From Phycisphaerales bacterium UBA2421 (GTDB lineage: Bacteria > Planctomycetota > Phycisphaerae > Tepidisphaerales > Tepidisphaeraceae), in assembly GCA_002343075.1 (NCBI GenBank), contig DDRH01000051.1:97614-105697 (forward strand): a DNA stretch of 8,084 nucleotides. Reading direction: 5' to 3'. Below are positions 1 through 5,824 of the stretch, piece by piece. Under the pieces are notes generated by a model. That model made no database searches, was not told the DNA's origin, and saw nothing but the letters and a program-made list of their open reading frames with translations. Positions within the stretch are counted from its first letter, which is position 1, and every line of letters starts with the position of its first letter. Position numbers and translations under genes: made by a program.

Positions 1-642
1 GGCCTCGGCGGCAACGACACCCTCCGCGGGCTGGGCGGCAATGATCTGCTCATCGGCGACGACATTACCAGCGATTTTGCCGGCGGCAACGACAGCCTCG
101 AAGGCGGCAGCGGCAACGACACCCTTTCCGGCGGCGAAGAACTCAGCGACTCCGACACCCTCCGCGGCGGCGATGGCTACGATTTCGTCGATTACACCCG
201 TCGAACCAACACCGTCCTGCTCGCCCCCGACGACCTGCCGATTCATGGCAATATCAACACCGAGTTTGACCTGATCGCCAGCGACATCGAAGGCCTGCTC
301 GGCGGCGCGGGCGATGATGTGATCGCGGGCAACGAGTTTGCCAACGAACTGCGAGGCTACGGCGGCAATGACACCATCACCGGCGGCGGCGGCAACGATA
401 TGCTCCGCGGCGGCGCCGGCAACGACTCACTGAGCGGCGAAAACGGCAACGACACCCTCTTCGGCGAAACCGGCAACGACACACTCATCGGCGGCCGAGG
501 AAACGACAGCCTCGACGGAGCCGGCGGGAACGACCGCATCTTCAACCGCGACAGCTTCGCCGACGTTGTCACCGGCGGCGCAGGCGTTGATACCGCGGAG
601 GTAGACGGGCTGGATTCGATCGTGGCGGAGGTGGTGCAGTAG
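1..642 (+). CDS. RTX-type calcium-binding repeat protein, C-terminal fragment (5' end outside window)
   Basis: Frame 1 is open from the first base to a TAG at 640-642, giving 213 residues with no start in the window. The protein is built from glycine/aspartate-rich nonapeptides of the GGxGNDxLxG type, as in the hemolysin-type calcium-binding (RTX) family, which fold into a calcium-filled parallel beta-roll. Repeats fill residues 1-59 and about 129-180. Between them, residues 60-128 form a less regular module starting YDFVDYTRR, which recurs three times in the RTX protein at the right end of the window. The end is non-repetitive: an FNRD motif at residues 181-184, then TGGAGVD and an acidic tail ending EVVQ. 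Family knowledge suggests an exported or cell-surface protein; no enzymatic domain is visible. Codons are strongly biased to GGC, AAC, GAC and ACC. Certain as an RTX-repeat protein; biological role unknown. Confidence 0.93.
   Translation, partial: GLGGNDTLRGLGGNDLLIGDDITSDFAGGNDSLEGGSGNDTLSGGEELSDSDTLRGGDGYDFVDYTRRTNTVLLAPDDLPIHGNINTEFDLIASDIEGLLGGAGDDVIAGNEFANELRGYGGNDTITGGGGNDMLRGGAGNDSLSGENGNDTLFGETGNDTLIGGRGNDSLDGAGGNDRIFNRDSFADVVTGGAGVDTAEVDGLDSIVAEVVQ
178..384 (+). repeat. Compound inter-RTX module, copy in the first RTX protein (69 residues)
   Basis: Residues 60-128 of the first RTX protein run DxVDYTRR, then a beta-like stretch, a DLIASDIEGLLGG segment, and GNEFANELRGYGGND leading into the next nonapeptides. 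The order matches the three modules at 7052-7264, 7409-7621 and 7739-7942. It is the most divergent copy: the ANDG...GE-DNV section seen in the others is replaced by DLPIHGNINTEFD. Protein-level repeat; function unknown. Confidence 0.7.
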
Positions 643-786
643 GCTACCCATGCAACACCGCCGGTGCTGAGACTTTAGATCTTCCATTATTGCGAAGATG
701 TCGGTGTGAACCGCGACCGCGGAGTTGCAGAGCACACAGAGATTCACAAACTTGACCCGCACCGACTGAGCCCCCTAACCTAAGAC

Positions 787-1377
787 ATGTGCAAAACACC
801 GAGCGACGGAGCAGCTGCGCCTCAACTCTTCGTAGCTCTTCGAAATGCCGGCGCAGGTGATCCCAAGGCAATCATTGAGTTTACTTACAATGCCTACGAG
901 AATCTTCGGCGCAGTGCTCACATGCAGAAGTGGAATACTTTCGGCAAGCTCCCGATCACCCAAGAAACAAGCGAGTTTGTTCACGAAGCCATTGCTCTGA
1001 TGATCGATAAGCAGAAGGGTGTAAACGATGAAGGTCACTTCCTCGCACTCGCGTCTACAATCGTCGCAGGCTTGATAAAGGACCATGCACGTCGACGCGG
1101 CACGGGGAAGCGCGGTGCCGGACAGCGAGGCGTCAGCCTTGATTCGAACCATGATACGCGCGCTGCGAAGGATACTGAGACCCTAGCTCTTGAGGTTGGC
1201 GAACTGCTTGAAAAATATAAAGCGATCGATCCCGAATCCGCCGAAGTTCTAACCCTTCGATGCTTCGGTGATCAGAGTGTCAAAGAGGTCGCTGAACGTC
1301 TCGGGATGAGCGACGCAACTGTCGTGCGACGCTACAAGACGGCGCTCGCTTGGTTCCAAGTACAGATGGCCAAGTAG
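787..1377 (+). CDS. ECF-type RNA polymerase sigma factor (TIGR02999 / Sigma70-ECF group)
   Basis: This 196-residue protein is predicted to bind core RNA polymerase and direct it to a specific promoter set in the cytoplasm. Region 2 spans about residues 14-101, with the family landmarks GDPKAIIEF, YENLRRSA, FVHEAIALMID, GHFLALAS and IKDHARRR. A basic linker, GTGKRGAGQRGVSLD, follows. Region 4 spans about residues 133-192 with IDPESAEVLTLRCFG and a helix-turn-helix, SVKEVAERLGMSDATVVRR, ending in the typical ALAWF. Length is close to the usual 180-200 of the family. The ATG at 787 is fixed by an in-frame TAA at 781-783; no clear Shine-Dalgarno precedes it. The gene converges on the kinase gene, with 63 bases between their stops. 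In planctomycetes this sigma group is commonly found beside TPR kinases, as here. No anti-sigma gene with a recognisable zinc-binding motif is present. Target promoters are unknown. Confidence 0.95.
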   Translation: MCKTPSDGAAAPQLFVALRNAGAGDPKAIIEFTYNAYENLRRSAHMQKWNTFGKLPITQETSEFVHEAIALMIDKQKGVNDEGHFLALASTIVAGLIKDHARRRGTGKRGAGQRGVSLDSNHDTRAAKDTETLALEVGELLEKYKAIDPESAEVLTLRCFGDQSVKEVAERLGMSDATVVRRYKTALAWFQVQMAK

Positions 1378-1440
1378 CGAAACGGCGCTGCTAGATCACC
1401 CGCTGGAGCCGGTCAATTGCTCGTTCCGCACCTGCGGGTA

Positions 1441-4400
1441 CTACGGCAGCGGCTGCGTCGTTGCCGGGGGGCTTGATGGCCCCGTTTCGCCCCAACCGAC
1501 CTCCGAATCCCCCGTCGTCTGGAGATAGACGCCTCTGGCCGGCTGCGTTGACGGGCTCGTCTCGAATAAGCGTGACGGCGACTCGGGGATGGCCCCCGGC
1601 GCTGCGGCAATCCCGTTAAGGTAGCCATACTGTTTTAGCAACGCGTGCGCCGCAGTGGACTCCCCAGAATGATACAGGAAGGCTGCGCATTGCGCCACGA
1701 GCATCTTAGTCAGCGGGTGATCTCGGCCAAGACCACCAGGCGCTGTCGCAAGCGCAAGCGCCTCTTGCGCAAGTGACGTAACGCCAGCTTCCGAGTAATG
1801 CTTACCAGCGAGCAACCGCTCCAGATAGTTCGCCGTTGCAATGAGGGTATCGATATGACTCGGGCCAAGCGTCCGCTTGAAACCTTCGATCGCCTCAAGG
1901 CTGAGCCGTATCGAATCAGCCGAAGAACCAACCCGGAACAAGAGCCCGGCATGATTGTCCATCATCGTGTACAACGCAGGCTGATTCGGAGAAAGCAACT
2001 GTCGCTGGATCGCAAATGCTTTGCGAGAGAATTCCTCGGCCTTCTGATAATCCCCTAACTTGAGGAGGGTCTCTGCATACTCCTCCAGCAGTTGGGCCCG
2101 GCTAAGTGACTGCGCAACTCTGATTCCTCCTTTCGCCTCCACCTCTGTCAGTCTCTCGATGGCCTGTCCTTGAAGGCGCTCCGCTTCCTCTAGTTTGCCG
2201 AGACTTGCCCGCGCCTTACCGAGGTTAGCCATCAGATAAAACCTGAAACTCGCTTCGGCAAACCTCTCCTCCTCAGCAACCTGATGCAAAGCATCGGCAA
2301 GGATTCTCTCTGCCTCCTCGGCCTTCCCGCGACGGATCAAGGCGTGCGCCAGATTATTCTTGGCGATGAATTCGGCAGGACTACCTGCGCCTGACTGCTG
2401 CGTGGCAAACTCTAGTCTCTGCCGCAGTAGGCGTTCAGCCTCTTCCTCGTTGCCCGTCACCATCAGTAGCATAGCTGCAAGTTCTGCTCTGGCAGCCATC
2501 GTAACTCGATGCTCGGTACCAAAAAGACGTTCAGAGCGCTCAATTGCACGCTTCTGCAAAGCCACAGCCGAAACATCTCCCACTTCACCAAGCATCGATA
2601 CGAGCCGAAGTTCAGCTTGCACCGCCTGCGGGGAGTCTTCGCCATGCATTTTCGCCCGCCGCTCAACGACCTGCTTCTGCATCGCGATCGACTCGGCAAA
2701 CTTCGCATTGGCCAAGAGCGCAATGGCATAAACGGCCATCACGTCAATCGACTCTCCTTCATCCTCGAAGATGACTCTGGACAACTCTTCAAAGCAGTGC
2801 TTCGCCAAAGCCAATGCTTCTTCATGTCGGCCAAGGCCATGGAGCGATGCGGCGATGCCTTTTTTAGAGAGCAGGATGTCCGGGTCCGTTTCACTTAACT
2901 TCGCCTTCCTTGTGTGCCAGGCGCGATCAAACTGCTGCAGTGCTGATGCGTACTCCCCAACACTTAGATATGCAGAACCGAGTAAATGCTGGATAGATGC
3001 CTCGACGAGCGGTTGATGACCGAATCGCCGTCCGACTCGATCGGCAGCGATATCAATCAATTGCTTCACGACCTTGTCTCGAATGTACCAGTTTTCGATG
3101 GTATCGGGTGTGAGATTGGAGAGAAGATCATCGGTGACAAACTTGAGTGTTGCGTCGGCCTGCCCTCGCTTGATTTCTGCCTCATTTTTTTGCTTCACTG
3201 CTTCAGAAAGGGCGGCTTCAATTCTACGTTGATAGCGGCTGCTCGTGTATGCCCACACAGCCAGAAGGGATGTGATCATTACCCCAACAGCGCATGCAGC
3301 GATCAGTGTTCCCTGATGCCGTTCCGCAAATTTTTTTAATCGATAGCCAGTCGAATCGGGCTTCGCACTGACCGGCTTGCCATCCAGATAATGTTGGATG
3401 TCGTCGCGAAGCTCTTTCGCCGATTGATATCGCTGGTCTTTCTGCCGTTTGATGGCTTTGGCGATAACCGAGTTGAGATCGCCTCGTAGGGCTTTGCGCA
3501 TCGCTTCGGGCGTCATGCCGCGCGCCTCAGAGATGACCCCTTGCGCGTCACCGGAAAGCTCGGCATACCGTCTGCTTGCAGAAGGAGGATCCGAATCGAT
3601 CACAGACGCTCGGTACTGGTATTCATCGACCGTTTCGGGAAAGGGATAGTGTCCAACGAGCAGTTGAAAGAGCGTCGCACCGAGCGAATAGACATCAGTC
3701 AACGTATCTACAGGTTCGCCCTTGAACTGCTCAGGACTCATCGTGGCAGGCGTCCCGAGGCTGCCTCCCCAGTTAGTTAGCGACTGGCTTGGATTAATTC
3801 TTTGCCCTCCGGAAATCGACTTTGCCATGCCAAAGTCGATGACTTTGACGATGTGTGCGCCCTTGCTGGCATCGTAACTTGCCATGACATTGCCCGACTT
3901 GAGATCGCGATGTATCACCGCTTTCTGATGCGCATGCGTGATGGCGTCGCAAACTTCCATGAATAACTCAAGCCGCGAACGCAGGGACATGCGGTGCTCG
4001 TCGGCGTGCTCGGTAAGCGGTTTGCCCTCGACGAGCTCCATGACAAAGTACGCTAGCCCGGCCGGGGTCGCGCCGGCATCAAAAATTTTCGCGATGTGCT
4101 CAGAGGTCATTTGCGCCATCGCCTGACGCTCCGTCTCGAACCTGCTCAGGACCTGCCTTGTGTTGAGCCCGGGTTTGATGACCTTGATCGCTACGGTACG
4201 CCTAATCGGCGCCTCCTGGCGGGCTTGGTAAACGATGCCTGTGGTTCCTTCACCAATCTCTTTTTCAATGACGTAACCCCCAATCTGGTCTCCCTTCTGA
4301 ATCCCGATGGAGGTTGCAACCTCCACGGCGACATTTTTGAGCGCGGGCACTGAGGTGGCCGTCGCATCGTACGCTGCGAGCAGGGCCCGCGCGTGGTCCG

Positions 4401-4506
4401 CGATCGGACTAGAGACGCGCGCAAGCTCACATGCTCGATCCTCGTCTGGTAGTCCCTGAAGTCGAGTAAACAAATCGTACGCCTGCGTGGAGTCGTAGCT
4501 TGACAC
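1441..4506 (-). CDS. Transmembrane serine/threonine protein kinase with C-terminal TPR array
   Basis: The predicted protein has 1021 residues from a GTG at 4506. Residues 1-60 resemble the short helical leader of planctomycete kinases (DLFTRLQGLPDEDRACELA ... ARALLAAYD). The kinase domain covers about 77-373: glycine loop GEGTTG (85-90), catalytic lysine in VAIK (K108), hinge VMELVEG, catalytic loop HRDLKSGN (199-206), DFG (224-226) and GTPATMSPEQ. All key residues are present, so it should be active. A hydrophobic span at about 399-421 is one membrane helix, followed by a charged, probably coiled-coil linker. From about 507 to 958 lie many TPR-like helical hairpins (for example YLSVGEYASALQQFDRA and ALIRRGKAEEAERILADAL), close to the TPR_10/TPR_12 type. 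The end is a Pro/Ser/Thr-rich tail. The open frame extends to a TTG at 4698, but that adds 64 residues unlike the family. No ATG precedes the kinase domain, and neither start has a good ribosome site. It converges on the sigma factor gene and diverges from the membrane protein gene. Confidence 0.93.
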   Translation of the reverse strand: MSSYDSTQAYDLFTRLQGLPDEDRACELARVSSPIADHARALLAAYDATATSVPALKNVAVEVATSIGIQKGDQIGGYVIEKEIGEGTTGIVYQARQEAPIRRTVAIKVIKPGLNTRQVLSRFETERQAMAQMTSEHIAKIFDAGATPAGLAYFVMELVEGKPLTEHADEHRMSLRSRLELFMEVCDAITHAHQKAVIHRDLKSGNVMASYDASKGAHIVKVIDFGMAKSISGGQRINPSQSLTNWGGSLGTPATMSPEQFKGEPVDTLTDVYSLGATLFQLLVGHYPFPETVDEYQYRASVIDSDPPSASRRYAELSGDAQGVISEARGMTPEAMRKALRGDLNSVIAKAIKRQKDQRYQSAKELRDDIQHYLDGKPVSAKPDSTGYRLKKFAERHQGTLIAACAVGVMITSLLAVWAYTSSRYQRRIEAALSEAVKQKNEAEIKRGQADATLKFVTDDLLSNLTPDTIENWYIRDKVVKQLIDIAADRVGRRFGHQPLVEASIQHLLGSAYLSVGEYASALQQFDRAWHTRKAKLSETDPDILLSKKGIAASLHGLGRHEEALALAKHCFEELSRVIFEDEGESIDVMAVYAIALLANAKFAESIAMQKQVVERRAKMHGEDSPQAVQAELRLVSMLGEVGDVSAVALQKRAIERSERLFGTEHRVTMAARAELAAMLLMVTGNEEEAERLLRQRLEFATQQSGAGSPAEFIAKNNLAHALIRRGKAEEAERILADALHQVAEEERFAEASFRFYLMANLGKARASLGKLEEAERLQGQAIERLTEVEAKGGIRVAQSLSRAQLLEEYAETLLKLGDYQKAEEFSRKAFAIQRQLLSPNQPALYTMMDNHAGLLFRVGSSADSIRLSLEAIEGFKRTLGPSHIDTLIATANYLERLLAGKHYSEAGVTSLAQEALALATAPGGLGRDHPLTKMLVAQCAAFLYHSGESTAAHALLKQYGYLNGIAAAPGAIPESPSRLFETSPSTQPARGVYLQTTGDSEVGWGETGPSSPPATTQPLP

Positions 4507-4738
4507 CAGCAATATTCTACCCAGCGCTTCGGCAATATGTTTGCTGGAAGACGGGGAAAAGTTTGCCAACAGGTATGCCGCAGGTTTGGGCGGGGTGGCA
4601 GGGCAACAAATGCATGGACATGATTTCAAAGGATTTTTGACGTGACCCGATGCCAGATTACGGGGAATGGTTGTCGGGCGGACGAGGCCGCTTGGCAAGG
4701 AGCCGTGAAAGGCTGCTTAACCAAATCCTCATCACCAC

Positions 4739-4743
4739 AGGAG
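4739..4743 (+). promoter_or_regulatory. Shine-Dalgarno site deciding the start of the 4752 gene
   Basis: AGGAG lies eight bases before the ATG at 4752. It is the clearest ribosome-binding site in the window. It argues for that ATG over the upstream in-frame ATG at 4650, which has no such site. Confidence 0.7.
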
Positions 4744-4751
4744 CAACGGTC

Positions 4752-5579
4752 ATGTTGCAACCGTTCGATTCAGCAGCGTCGAATCAGTCTACGGGTATCA
4801 CCGGGGACGCCCTTTGCGGGGGTTCACACATGCCAGAGCGCGAGATGGACACGCCGCCGGTACCGCCCGCACTTCTGAATGCGGCAACGCCCAAGCGACC
4901 CCGGCTTGGAAGTATGCAGGGTGAGCTTACGGGGGAAGGGCCGTGGCACGACCCGGCGGCAGGCTGCCCGCCGATGAATCCATCGCCTGAACGGTTCTCG
5001 AACGAGTGGTCGCTGGCACCTGAAGATGCAAGCGACCGCGCAGCCGATGGCCCGGCAGTGGCTCGGAACGCCGCACTCAACTGGTTCGACGGGGACGGCA
5101 ATGTCCTCCAGGCGAAGCACTTGCCAAGCGATCCAAAGACATTTGAAGCGTTTTTAGCGCTCTACAACGAACTTCAAAGCCTGGCGTCTGCTGAGCCTAA
5201 GGCGTTGGACTTTGACGCCGTTCAAAAGGACGAGGAAGGTTCAGCCGATGCTCTGCAGGTGCCAACGCTTGCCACAGCCTTTGGCGAAAGAGCCGTCCAA
5301 GCCTACCGAGAGGTCGTTGAAACTCAGATCGGCGATTCAGACAGTATTTATCTCCTGAATGGACGCACGGCAGAAGTCTACGGCGTGCGTGCCGGTTGCA
5401 TCAGTGCGCTTGCGATGGCAGAACGGGCCCGTGCCGCTGAGCACAAGCGTCAGCGCACATCACTTGCCCGGGCTCTTGCCGTGGTGACAGTGACCGTTCT
5501 GGTCCTTGGGGCGATCGCCACCGGTCGCCTCATTGAGGCGATGCTGCTCGCTACGATCACAACTTGGCCGAACAGCTAA
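4752..5579 (+). CDS. Hypothetical protein with a C-terminal transmembrane segment
   Basis: I do not recognise this 275-residue protein. The start is the ATG at 4752, chosen for its well-spaced AGGAG; an in-frame ATG at 4650 would add 34 residues. Residues 1-105 are rich in Pro, Gly, Ser and Ala and probably disordered (for example MDTPPVPPALL, GCPPMNPSPERF). Residues about 106-235 look more folded and helical (NALNWF-like segment as AALNWFDGDG, TFEAFLALYNELQSLASAEP, AFGERAVQAYREVVETQIG, ISALAMAERARAAEHKRQR). A hydrophobic stretch at about 239-258 (LARALAVVTVTVLVLGAIA) follows the basic AEHKRQR, suggesting a cytoplasmic N-terminus; a shorter apolar stretch ends the protein. No zinc-binding anti-sigma motif or catalytic signature is visible. 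The gene diverges from the kinase gene, so a joint signalling role is possible but unproven. It could also be a poorly conserved orphan. Confidence 0.72.
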   Translation: MLQPFDSAASNQSTGITGDALCGGSHMPEREMDTPPVPPALLNAATPKRPRLGSMQGELTGEGPWHDPAAGCPPMNPSPERFSNEWSLAPEDASDRAADGPAVARNAALNWFDGDGNVLQAKHLPSDPKTFEAFLALYNELQSLASAEPKALDFDAVQKDEEGSADALQVPTLATAFGERAVQAYREVVETQIGDSDSIYLLNGRTAEVYGVRAGCISALAMAERARAAEHKRQRTSLARALAVVTVTVLVLGAIATGRLIEAMLLATITTWPNS

Positions 5580-5665
5580 TCACTCGTCGCAACTCCGCCT
5601 GCGCGAAGCGATGCCCGTCGCCCGCGCCGGCGGTTCTGCGCGCCGCCTCAAAGTTAGGCATTCCC

Positions 5666-5696
5666 TTGACACAGTATCGCCCCCCATCGCTATCGC
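5666..5696 (+). promoter_or_regulatory. Possible housekeeping-type promoter upstream of the second RTX gene
   Basis: A perfect TTGACA -35 hexamer at 5666-5671 is followed, after 19 bases, by TATCGC at 5691-5696, a weak -10 match with a spacer longer than ideal. It lies about 90 bases before the ATG at 5786, in the only non-coding gap upstream of that gene. The -35 is good and the -10 poor, so this is tentative. Confidence 0.25.
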
Positions 5697-5785
5697 CGCC
5701 AGACTTCTGCATTTTTTCTGTTTAGCATCCGATTTCCCTGATTTTGCGAAAGAATTTCCATACGGGATCGACTATCCTTTTGACC

Positions 5786-5824
5786 ATGATCGAACAGTTG
5801 GAACAGCGGAAGCTTCTGGCGGCC
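5786..5824 (+). other. LEPR-XLL-like N-terminal sorting motif of the second RTX protein
   Basis: The first 13 residues are MIEQLEQRKLLAA. The core LEQRKLLAA fits the LExRxLLxA pattern that opens many very large extracellular proteins of planctomycetes and some other bacteria, with Gln in place of the usual Pro. The motif is thought to act in export or surface sorting, by a mechanism that is not well established. Its placement directly after the ATG supports this start over the ATG at 5831. Confidence 0.7.

Noticed and set aside
357..572. Pro/Ser/Leu-rich open frames antisense to the RTX repeats (also at 5920-6231, 6643-7065, 7066-7416, 7423-7746 and 7876-8076)
   Set aside because: Their repetitive proline-rich sequence is the direct shadow of Gly/Asn/Asp repeat codons on the other strand; the sense frames are clearly the coding ones.
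1..642. Tandem GGC-AAC-GAC sequence considered as a DNA satellite or CRISPR-like array
   Set aside because: The periodicity is 27 bases with codon-level variation and an uninterrupted reading frame, so it is explained by RTX nonapeptides; there are no unique spacers of constant length.
752..781. TTGACC plus TAACCT as a promoter for the sigma factor gene
   Set aside because: The -10 match is weak and ends only five bases before the ATG at 787, which would require a leaderless transcript; no independent support.
1398..1439. ACCCGC/GCGGGT inverted repeat, with an inner GAGC/GCTC, between the convergent sigma and kinase stops, as a bidirectional terminator
   Set aside because: The outer arms are 30 bases apart and neither strand has a T-run; pairing this weak is expected by chance in GC-rich DNA.
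5701..5720. CAGACTTCTG followed by a six-T run as a terminator for the membrane protein gene
   Set aside because: The possible stem is only four base pairs with almost no loop, and it lies over 120 bases past the stop codon.
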